DNA of 12,533 nt. Origin: Comamonadaceae bacterium. Its GTDB lineage: Bacteria > Pseudomonadota > Gammaproteobacteria > Burkholderiales > Burkholderiaceae_C. Location of the stretch: the NCBI GenBank assembly GCA_947494405.1, contig CANLWQ010000026.1, positions 1 through 12,533 of the forward strand. Reading direction: 5' to 3'. The position numbers were made by a program, and so were the translations under genes. Shown here in pieces: positions 5,926 to 12,533 of this stretch; position 1 is the stretch's first letter, and every line of letters starts with the position of its first letter. The notes under the pieces are model-generated. The model worked only from the letters and a program-made list of their open reading frames with translations, was not told the origin of the DNA and did no database searches.

Positions 5926-7413
5926 TTAACTGCCCAGCGCTTGCACCACCGCATTGGCACACAAAGCCATCAACCCGCCAGGCAAGAGGCCGAGCAACAA
6001 CACCAAACCACCGTTGAGCGCCAACACAAAACGCACATCTGCACTTGCTGAGACCGTGGCAGCTGTCAAAGGCGGATCAAAATACATTACCTTGATGACC
6101 CTGAGGTAATAAAAAGCGCCCACCAATGACATGGCCACTGCAAAAATAGCCAGCCCCACCGCAGCTGGTTGTCCAGTGGCCACCAAGGCCTGAATCACTG
6201 ACAGTTTGGCGAAGAACCCGACCAGTGGCGGAACACCCGCCAAGGAGAACAAACAAATCGCCATCACGCCAGCAAACAAGGGGCTGCGATTGTTCAAGCC
6301 AGCCAAGTCGGAGATTTCTTCACTCTCGAAACCTTCTCTGGCAAGCAGCAAAATCACACCAAAAACACCCAGCGTGGTCAACACATAGCTGATCATGTAG
6401 AACATGGCGGAGCTGTATGCATTAGCGGCAAACAATGTATTGCCATTGACCACACCTGACAACATGCCAATCAGCACAAAACCCATTTGGGCGATAGTTG
6501 AAAACGCCAACATGCGCTTGAGATTGGTTTGTGCAATGGCTGAGAGGTTGCCAATGAGCAAAGTCACCACAGCCAAGACCATTAACATTTGTTGCCAGTC
6601 GATGGCCAAGGGCAATAAACCGTCTACCAGCAAGCGCATCATCATGGCAAACGCAGCCAATTTAGGCGCGCCACCAATCAATAAAGTAATAGCCGTGGGC
6701 GCACCTTGGTAGACATCCGGCACCCACATATGAAAAGGTGCAGCACCCAACTTGAATGCAATACCGCACACCACAAAAACCACACCCAAGACCAGCACCT
6801 GATGCTTGACGTGCCCTGTGGCAACCGCCTTGAAGACCGTGCCGAGATCGAGGCTGCCCGTGGCCCCATAAAGCATAGACAGGCCATAGAGCAAGAAGCC
6901 ACTGGCCAAAGCACCCAACACAAAATACTTCATGGCCGCCTCTGTGGCGTTGCCGTTGTCACGACGCAAAGCCACCAATGCATAACTGGTGAGCGTCAAC
7001 AATTCCAGCCCTAAATAGATGACCAAAAAGTTGTTGCCCGAGATCATGACAAACATGCCCAGCAAGGCAAACAAGGTCAGCGTGTACCACTCACCGCCTT
7101 TGAGCATTTGCCTGTCGGCCACATAAGGTCTGCCGTACACAAAAGTCACCATCACGGCCAAGGTTGCAAAACATTTGAGCCAATTGCCCATGGCGTCTGA
7201 CACCACCATATTGCCAAAGCTGTAAAGCGTTGTGCCACTGCTGGCGTAAAGCGCTTGGATGATGGCCACACTGGCCAGCGTCAGCATAGACAAACCATAA
7301 GTCAAATTACGCTTGGGCGTGGTCACCCACAAATCCACCAAGGCAATAACGCAAGCCATGATGAGTAAAACGATTTCAGGGTAAACCGCAACCCAACTGA
7401 AGTTGTCAATCAT
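5926..7413 (-). CDS. nuoN: NADH-quinone oxidoreductase subunit N
   Basis: This is one of three antiporter-like proton-pumping subunits in the membrane arm of complex I. The 495-residue product is hydrophobic throughout, with about 14 membrane helices. Charged residues of the proton path line up with those in E. coli NuoN at a constant offset of four: Glu137 (LGLELL), Lys162 (AMKYF), Lys221 (FKLGAAPFH), His228 and Lys251 (GGAPKLA). Lys403 (FFAKLS) is the late-helix lysine. The motif FHMWVPDVYQGAPT at 227-240 is diagnostic of the family. The start at 7413 is supported by GGGA (7421-7424) seven bases upstream. The gene lies 31 bp after nuoM. No damage is visible. Confidence 0.98.
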   Translation of the reverse strand: MIDNFSWVAVYPEIVLLIMACVIALVDLWVTTPKRNLTYGLSMLTLASVAIIQALYASSGTTLYSFGNMVVSDAMGNWLKCFATLAVMVTFVYGRPYVADRQMLKGGEWYTLTLFALLGMFVMISGNNFLVIYLGLELLTLTSYALVALRRDNGNATEAAMKYFVLGALASGFLLYGLSMLYGATGSLDLGTVFKAVATGHVKHQVLVLGVVFVVCGIAFKLGAAPFHMWVPDVYQGAPTAITLLIGGAPKLAAFAMMMRLLVDGLLPLAIDWQQMLMVLAVVTLLIGNLSAIAQTNLKRMLAFSTIAQMGFVLIGMLSGVVNGNTLFAANAYSSAMFYMISYVLTTLGVFGVILLLAREGFESEEISDLAGLNNRSPLFAGVMAICLFSLAGVPPLVGFFAKLSVIQALVATGQPAAVGLAIFAVAMSLVGAFYYLRVIKVMYFDPPLTAATVSASADVRFVLALNGGLVLLLGLLPGGLMALCANAVVQALGS

Positions 7414-7444
7414 GTTTTCATCCCGTGATGTGCAGCTTGGGGGT

Positions 7445-8923
7445 TCATAGAGGCAACTTGCTGACAGAGGCTTGTTGAATCAATTGATCAACCGAGGCAT
7501 TCATCACATCGGTGAAAGGCTTGGGGTAAAGGCCCATGACCATCACCGCCACAGCCAACAAACTCAACATGAAAAATTCTCTGGCATTGATATCTTTCAA
7601 GTGCTTGACCTCGTCGTTGACCACAGGCCCCAAATAAACACGTTTGACCATCCACAAGGTGTAGGCCGCGCCAAAAATAAGCGCAGAGGCAGCAGCCAAC
7701 CCCACCCAGAAATTGAACTTCACGGCAGCCAAAATCACCATCCACTCGCCCACAAAACCTGCCGTGCCTGGCAAACCGCAATTGGCCATGGCGAACAACA
7801 AAGCAAATGCTGTGAATTTGGGCATGGTGTTCACAACGCCGCCATAGCTGGCAATTTCACGGGAATGAACCCGGTCGTATAAGACGCCAATGCATAAAAA
7901 CATGGCGGCAGAAACAAATCCATGGGCAATCATTTGAACGATACCGCCACTGATACCCAAAGGGCTGAACATGAAAAACCCCATGGTGACAAATCCCATG
8001 TGCGCCACAGATGAATAGGCCACCAGCTTTTTCATGTCTTGCTGAACAACCGCAACCAGACCCACATAGACCACGGCAACCACCGATAAAGCAATCAGCA
8101 ACCATGCCCATTCCTGTGAAGCGTCTGGCGTGATGGGCAGAGAAAACCGCAGAAAACCGTAAGCACCCAGTTTCAGCATGATGGCCGCCAGCACAGCCGA
8201 GCCGCCAGTGGGCGCTTCAACGTGAACATCGGGCAACCAGGTATGCACCGGCCACATCGGCACTTTGACAGCAAAAGCTGCAAAAAAAGCAAAGAACAAC
8301 AAGGTCTGGGCACGTGCAGACAAAGGCAATGCTTGCCAGGCAACCAAATCGAAACTTCCACCGGATTGGATGTAGAGATAGATCAATGCCACCAGCATCA
8401 GCAGCGAGCCCAACAAGGTGTAGAGAAAAAACTTGAAGGCTGCATAAATTTTATTGGGCCCACCCCATATGCCAATGATGAGGTACATGGGGATAAGCGT
8501 CGCTTCAAAAAACACATAGAACAACATGCCATCCAAAGCGCAAAACACGCCTATCATCACGCCGCTGAGAATGAGAAAAGCGCCCATGTACTGGTTGACT
8601 CGCTCAGTGATGACTTCCCACGCAGAAATAATCACCACCACAGTGATAAATGAGGTGAGCAACACCAGCCACAAAGAAATGCCGTCAACACCCAAGTGAT
8701 AGGCCATATTGAAGCGCAGTACCCATGGGATGTTTTCAACAAATTGCATAGATGCGCTGCTGTTATCAAACTGGGTGTACAAAGGCAAACACACCAGGAA
8801 ACTCAACACCGCTGAAACCAAAGCGGCCCAGCGCACCCAGGTGGCTTTGTCGTCTCTGCCCAAGGCCAAAATCAAAACACCCAAAACGATAGGTGTCCAA
8901 ATAGCCTGACTCAACATCCCCAT
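7445..8923 (-). CDS. nuoM: NADH-quinone oxidoreductase subunit M
   Basis: This is the second antiporter-like subunit of the complex I membrane arm, 492 residues and about 14 helices. The proton-path residues are present: Glu140 (YVFFEATLIP) corresponds to E. coli Glu144, and Lys220 (FAVKVPMWP) to Lys234. His227 and the motif HTWLPDVHVEAPT (227-239) follow, with Lys251 (MLKLGAYG) and Glu393 (GFVGEWMV) further on. The gene is 41 bp downstream of nuoL. The start could be Met1 or Met3; only a weak AAAGAGA precedes it. It belongs to a single leftward nuo transcript whose promoter lies to the right of this window. Confidence 0.98.
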   Translation of the reverse strand: MGMLSQAIWTPIVLGVLILALGRDDKATWVRWAALVSAVLSFLVCLPLYTQFDNSSASMQFVENIPWVLRFNMAYHLGVDGISLWLVLLTSFITVVVIISAWEVITERVNQYMGAFLILSGVMIGVFCALDGMLFYVFFEATLIPMYLIIGIWGGPNKIYAAFKFFLYTLLGSLLMLVALIYLYIQSGGSFDLVAWQALPLSARAQTLLFFAFFAAFAVKVPMWPVHTWLPDVHVEAPTGGSAVLAAIMLKLGAYGFLRFSLPITPDASQEWAWLLIALSVVAVVYVGLVAVVQQDMKKLVAYSSVAHMGFVTMGFFMFSPLGISGGIVQMIAHGFVSAAMFLCIGVLYDRVHSREIASYGGVVNTMPKFTAFALLFAMANCGLPGTAGFVGEWMVILAAVKFNFWVGLAAASALIFGAAYTLWMVKRVYLGPVVNDEVKHLKDINAREFFMLSLLAVAVMVMGLYPKPFTDVMNASVDQLIQQASVSKLPL

Positions 8924-8964
8924 GGCGTGTCTCTTTTCAAAAGCTGGATTTGCATATCAGTCAC

Positions 8965-10971
8965 TCAGGGTTTTAACCAAACAAACCAAGTGACAAGGCC
9001 GAACATGCCCAAAATCATCACCAAGGCATAGTGGTACAAAAAGCCAGTTTGCAGCTGTTTGCTTAAGCGCGAAACAACACCCACCAATTTCCATGACCCA
9101 TTCACCAACACGCCATCAATCAGGCCCTGATCGCCGCCACGCCACAAAACAGTGGCCAAGGCACGAGAACCCTTGGCCAACACCTTTTCATTGAAGTCAT
9201 CCAAATAATATTTATTCACAAGCAATGTATGCAGGGGTGCAAACATGCGCAACATAGCAGAGGTAAGCGCGGGATTGACCATGTACATATAGTAGGAAAG
9301 GGCCACGCCCCCCACTGCCAACAGCAGGGGAAGTGTAGATAAAGAATGCACAGCCATTGCCCAAGCGCCATGGAACTCTTGCTTCAATTCATGCATGGCC
9401 GGATGAAGGTCGGCATTGACAAAAATAGCGTCTTTGAGGAAGTCGCCATACAACATTGGCTCTATGGTGAAGTAGCCTATAAAGACCGAGGGAATGGCCA
9501 GCAAAACCAGTGGAAGCGTCACCACCCAGGGTGACTCATGCGGCGAATGCGCATGCTCACCATGGTCGTGGTGGGAGTCAGGGTTTTGGTCGTAACGCTC
9601 TTTGCCGTGAAAGACCAAGAAGTACATCCGGAAAGAATAAAAAGCCGTGATAAAAACACCTGCCAAAACCGCAAAGTAGGCCCAGCCAGCCGCAGGCAGA
9701 TGGCTGGCAGCCACAGCTTCAATGATGCTGTCTTTGGAATAAAAACCAGAAAACAATGGCGTGCCAATCAGCGCCAACGATCCCAATAAAGCAGTGATCC
9801 ATGTGATGGGCATGTATTTGCGCACGCCACCCATCCAACGAATATCTTGGTTGTGATGCAAACCCATGATGACAGAGCCCGCCGCTAAAAACAGCAAGGC
9901 TTTAAAGAATGCATGCGTCATCAAATGGAACACCGCCACCGAATAGGCTGATGCGCCCAAGGCCACCGTCATATAGCCCAGTTGCGACAAAGTGGAATAC
10001 GCCACCACCCGCTTGATATCGTTTTGAACAATGCCTAAAAAACCCATGAACAAAGCGGTGATGGAACCCACCACCATGATGAGATTGAGCGCGGTGTCCG
10101 ACAACTCAAACAAGGGCGACATACGTGCCACCATGAAAATACCCGCAGTCACCATGGTTGCCGCATGAATCAAGGCTGAAATAGGTGTGGGGCCTTCCAT
10201 GGAGTCGGGCAGCCATACATGCAGTGGGAACTGCGCAGACTTGCCCATGGCACCAATGAACAGACAAATACAAATGACGGTGACCAGCATCCAAGATGTG
10301 CCTGGCAAAGTTGCCGCGCTCAGTTGCGTGGCTTGCGCAAAAACCTCGGTGTAGTTCAAAGTCCCGGCAAATGCGGCAATCAAACCAATGCCCAAAATAA
10401 AGCCAAAGTCACCCACACGGTTCACCAAGAAGGCTTTCATGTTGGCGAATATGGCACTGGGCTTGTTAAACCAAAAACCGATGAGCAAGTAAGACACCAA
10501 ACCCACAGCTTCCCAACCAAAAAACAGTTGAAGCAAGTTGTTGCTCATCACCAGCATCAGCATGGAGAAAGTGAATAAAGAGATATAGGCGAAAAAGCGG
10601 TTGTAGCCCTCGTCTTCTTCCATATAGCCAATGGTGTAAATGTGCACCATCAAAGACACAAACGTCACCACGCACATCATCATGGCTGTGAGGCCATCAA
10701 CCAAGAACCCAATCTCCATCTTTAAGCCGCCCACCACCATCCATGTGTAAATGGTTTCGTTGAACCGGGCGCCGTCTTGCACCACCAGCATCAGTGTGTG
10801 GGCAGACAAAATGAAAGACAACAAAACACCGGAAATGGTCAATGCGTGGCTGAGCCTGCGCCCTAGCCATGCGCCGCCTAAAGCGGTTCCGAAAATACCC
10901 GCAAGCAAAGACCCAAGCAAGGGTGCCAAGGCAATCACCAGCAAGGTTGAGGCGTGAAGAGATGCGTTCAT
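8965..10971 (-). CDS. nuoL: NADH-quinone oxidoreductase subunit L
   Basis: This is the distal antiporter-like subunit of complex I, 668 residues. It includes the long C-terminal lateral helix that runs along the membrane arm. Key residues are seen: Glu154 (FFGWEAVG), Lys244 in the MGKSAQFPLHVWLPDSMEGP stretch (242-261), His269 (SALIHAATMV), Lys357 (HAFFKALL) and Lys413 (GFYSKDS). A histidine-rich hydrophilic loop at about 467-478 (HHDHGEHAHSPH) sits between two membrane segments. It is absent from E. coli NuoL as far as I recall, but similar His/Asp-rich stretches are common in Burkholderiales. The start is backed by GGAA six to seven bases upstream, in the 10-bp gap after nuoK. Confidence 0.98.
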   Translation of the reverse strand: MNASLHASTLLVIALAPLLGSLLAGIFGTALGGAWLGRRLSHALTISGVLLSFILSAHTLMLVVQDGARFNETIYTWMVVGGLKMEIGFLVDGLTAMMMCVVTFVSLMVHIYTIGYMEEDEGYNRFFAYISLFTFSMLMLVMSNNLLQLFFGWEAVGLVSYLLIGFWFNKPSAIFANMKAFLVNRVGDFGFILGIGLIAAFAGTLNYTEVFAQATQLSAATLPGTSWMLVTVICICLFIGAMGKSAQFPLHVWLPDSMEGPTPISALIHAATMVTAGIFMVARMSPLFELSDTALNLIMVVGSITALFMGFLGIVQNDIKRVVAYSTLSQLGYMTVALGASAYSVAVFHLMTHAFFKALLFLAAGSVIMGLHHNQDIRWMGGVRKYMPITWITALLGSLALIGTPLFSGFYSKDSIIEAVAASHLPAAGWAYFAVLAGVFITAFYSFRMYFLVFHGKERYDQNPDSHHDHGEHAHSPHESPWVVTLPLVLLAIPSVFIGYFTIEPMLYGDFLKDAIFVNADLHPAMHELKQEFHGAWAMAVHSLSTLPLLLAVGGVALSYYMYMVNPALTSAMLRMFAPLHTLLVNKYYLDDFNEKVLAKGSRALATVLWRGGDQGLIDGVLVNGSWKLVGVVSRLSKQLQTGFLYHYALVMILGMFGLVTWFVWLKP

Positions 10972-10981
10972 CGGTTTTCCA

Positions 10982-11290
10982 TCAACCCTTTAAGGTGTTG
11001 AGTTCGTCGGCTTGGACAGTGGCACGATTGCGAAACAACAATACCAAAATAGCCAAGCCAATGGCCGATTCAGCAGCGGCGACTGTGAGTATGAAAAACA
11101 CAAAGATTTGCCCGTGGATGTCGCCCAAGTAGTGAGAGAAGGCAACGAAATTGATATTGACTGCCAGCAGCATCAACTCGATGGCCATTAACAAAACAAT
11201 TAAGTTTTTACGGTTCAAGAAAATACCAATGACCGACAGAGAAAACAAAATGGCAGCCAAAGTAAGGTAGTGACCCAGGGTAACGTTCAT
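10982..11290 (-). CDS. nuoK: NADH-quinone oxidoreductase subunit K
   Basis: This small membrane subunit of complex I, 102 residues with three helices, is related to MrpC of Na+/H+ antiporters. The two membrane glutamates needed for proton transfer are present, Glu38 (LMAIELML) and Glu74 (VAAAESAIG), equivalent to Glu36 and Glu72 in E. coli. The loop after helix 1 (NRKNLI, 26-31) is typical. Its ATG overlaps the nuoJ stop in ATGA (11287-11290), so the two are translationally coupled. It ends 10 bp before nuoL. Length and sequence are ordinary for the family. Confidence 0.98.
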   Translation of the reverse strand: MNVTLGHYLTLAAILFSLSVIGIFLNRKNLIVLLMAIELMLLAVNINFVAFSHYLGDIHGQIFVFFILTVAAAESAIGLAILVLLFRNRATVQADELNTLKG

Positions 11291-11928
11291 GGTGTTTTGC
11301 CCTCTTCGGCATCTGCTGCCATGGGTTGGCGAACCGCATCCATTTTGACCAATCGCATGCGGTCAGTGGCCTTGACCCTGACTTGGTCTGAAGGATTTTG
11401 TGCCTTGCTGTCCTTGCGTTCCCGCAAAGTCAAAGCGATGGCAGCCACGATAGCCACCAGCAAAATCACAGCAGCAATTTCAAGTGGGTACAGATACTCT
11501 GTGTAAAGAACAATGCCCAGTTCTTTGGTATTGGCGTACTGCACGCCATCGGGCATGGCAGGCGCAACAGGTGCTTGTGTCAAGCGAAAGCCACCTAAGA
11601 GCACAGAGGCTAACTCCAGCGCCAATAAAGCACCAATAGATGCCGCCAATGGGAAGTGGCTCCAAAAACCTTTGCGCATGGCTTCGATATTGATGTCAAG
11701 CATCATCACCACAAACAAAAACAAAACCATCACAGCGCCCACGTACACCAAGATCAAGGCAATCGCTAAAAACTCGGCTTGCAGCAACAACCAAATAGCT
11801 GAAGCTTGGAAAAAACACAAAACCAAGTACAAAGCAGAATGCACGGGGTTACGCGAAGTGATGACCTTCAGTGCAGCAAACAGCAACACGGCGGCAAAGG
11901 TGTAAAAGAAGATAGAGATGGTGTTCAT
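11287..11928 (-). CDS. nuoJ: NADH-quinone oxidoreductase subunit J
   Basis: This complex I membrane subunit has five predicted helices (about 3-20, 31-50, 52-77, 92-112 and 146-168) and 213 residues. The third helix region carries the conserved [20 protein letters not shown] (58-77). It contains the pi-bulge helix that links the quinone site to the proton channels in known structures. A hydrophilic, charged tail of about 45 residues (168-213) follows the last helix and is likely variable. The gene starts 20 bp after nuoI and overlaps nuoK by four bases (ATGA). Assignment is secure by sequence and position. Confidence 0.97.
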   Translation of the reverse strand: MNTISIFFYTFAAVLLFAALKVITSRNPVHSALYLVLCFFQASAIWLLLQAEFLAIALILVYVGAVMVLFLFVVMMLDINIEAMRKGFWSHFPLAASIGALLALELASVLLGGFRLTQAPVAPAMPDGVQYANTKELGIVLYTEYLYPLEIAAVILLVAIVAAIALTLRERKDSKAQNPSDQVRVKATDRMRLVKMDAVRQPMAADAEEGKTP

Positions 11929-11948
11929 AGGGCTTGGATGTCCTGTGA

Positions 11949-12470
11949 TCAGCGGTATTTGGCGTCAGCAGCTTTGCTTGCTGCAATTTGCGGCTCGTAC
12001 CTGTCACCCACCGCCAGCAACATCTCTTTGGTGAAATACAAATCCCCGCGCTTTTCACCGTGGTACTCTAAAACATGGGTCTCGACAATCGAGTCTACAG
12101 GGCAGCTCTCTTCACAAAAACCGCAAAAAATGCATTTGGTTAAATCGATGTCATAACGCGATGTTCGACGCGAGCCGTCCTCACGCACATCCGACTCGAT
12201 AGTGATGGCCATGGCAGGACACACGGCCTCACACAATTTACAAGCAATGCAGCGCTCTTCACCATTTTCATATCTGCGCAAGGCATGCAAGCCGCGAAAG
12301 CGAGGACTCAGCGGTGTTTTTTCCTCAGGGAATTGAACCGTGATTTTTTTGGCAAACATGTATTTGCCAGTGATAGCCATGCCTTTGAACATCTCCAGCA
12401 ATAAAAAGCTGGAGAAGAAATCTTTCCATGAGAAAGCTGTACGGCTCATGCTTGTGTCAAGCGCTGTCAT
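11949..12470 (-). CDS. nuoI: NADH-quinone oxidoreductase subunit I (2 x 4Fe-4S ferredoxin-like)
   Basis: This subunit joins the peripheral arm of complex I to the membrane and carries iron-sulfur clusters N6a and N6b, which pass electrons toward N2. Both eight-cysteine ferredoxin motifs are complete: Cys74, 77, 80 and 84-Pro, and Cys113, 116, 119 and 123-Pro. An amphipathic N-terminal helix (about 14-40) should lie on the membrane. The 173 residues are slightly longer than usual. A start at Met8 is possible, but GGAG (12477-12480) is spaced six bases from the ATG at 12470, favouring the longer form. The gene is 13 bp downstream of nuoH. Confidence 0.98.
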   Translation of the reverse strand: MTALDTSMSRTAFSWKDFFSSFLLLEMFKGMAITGKYMFAKKITVQFPEEKTPLSPRFRGLHALRRYENGEERCIACKLCEAVCPAMAITIESDVREDGSRRTSRYDIDLTKCIFCGFCEESCPVDSIVETHVLEYHGEKRGDLYFTKEMLLAVGDRYEPQIAASKAADAKYR

Positions 12471-12483
12471 CTGGGGCTCCGCT

Positions 12484-12533
12484 TCATGACCAAATATTCC
12501 AAGGTGTTTGCATCAAAATACCCACCACAATCA
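12484..12533 (-). CDS. nuoH: NADH-quinone oxidoreductase subunit H, last 16 codons (partial)
   Basis: The minus strand at the right edge reads [15 protein letters not shown] then TGA. It is the end of a membrane protein with a hydrophobic segment and a short Trp-rich tail, as in betaproteobacterial NuoH, the quinone-site membrane subunit of complex I. Only the 3' end is in the window. The call rests on this tail and on its place directly before nuoI, where nuoH is expected. Confidence 0.88.
   Translation of the reverse strand, partial: IVVGILMQTPWNIWS

Noticed and set aside
7472..7882. Plus-strand open frame of 136 codons across nuoM
   Set aside because: It is fully antisense to nuoM, His/Gln-rich as expected from reading membrane-protein codons backwards, and has no ribosome site of note.
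1..12533. tRNA, rRNA, CRISPR array, insertion sequence or prophage gene
   Set aside because: No direct-repeat array, transposase or integrase frame, or cloverleaf-like sequence was found on either strand by reading.

Overview
The window is a piece of a betaproteobacterial chromosome, most likely Burkholderiales and probably Comamonadaceae. This rests on the style of the nuo proteins and of GlnS (about 20 extra residues before the HIGH motif, as I recall for this order), and on a DUF1178 gene directly after nuoN. Apart from one AT-rich patch it is dense, ordinary housekeeping DNA.

Left part (1-3350): the 5' end of uppP (undecaprenyl-diphosphate phosphatase) runs leftward off the edge. It is divergent from glnS, with a 182-bp spacer that holds a nested inverted repeat. 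glnS is followed by a small unrecognised gene whose ATG shares one base with the glnS stop codon, then by an SDR oxidoreductase that resembles RhlG/FabG-type ketoacyl reductases.

Middle part (3331-5396): two minus-strand genes, a small winged-helix (MarR-like) regulator and a 246-residue protein I do not recognise, overlap by four bases (GTGA). By eye they are clearly lower in GC (around 40%) than the genes on either side. The orphan's 3' end overlaps the SDR gene by 20 bp tail to tail. The regulator is divergent from an NfsB-like nitroreductase, and the 142-bp AT-rich spacer carries four TTTAC/GTAAA half-sites in two inverted pairs plus another palindrome. This looks like a locally regulated unit and is the least ordinary part of the window. 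A 47-codon gene for a very basic small protein follows the nitroreductase.

Right part (5411-12533): one leftward operon holds the end of nuoH, then nuoI, J, K, L, M and N, then a DUF1178 zinc-ribbon protein. It encodes the membrane arm and the NuoI ferredoxin-like subunit of respiratory complex I (NADH:ubiquinone oxidoreductase), and the key charged residues of the antiporter-like subunits are intact. A hairpin with a U-tract at the end of the DUF1178 gene is a plausible operon terminator. No RNA genes, insertion sequences, CRISPR arrays or prophage genes were seen. No gene-free stretch exceeds 300 bases.
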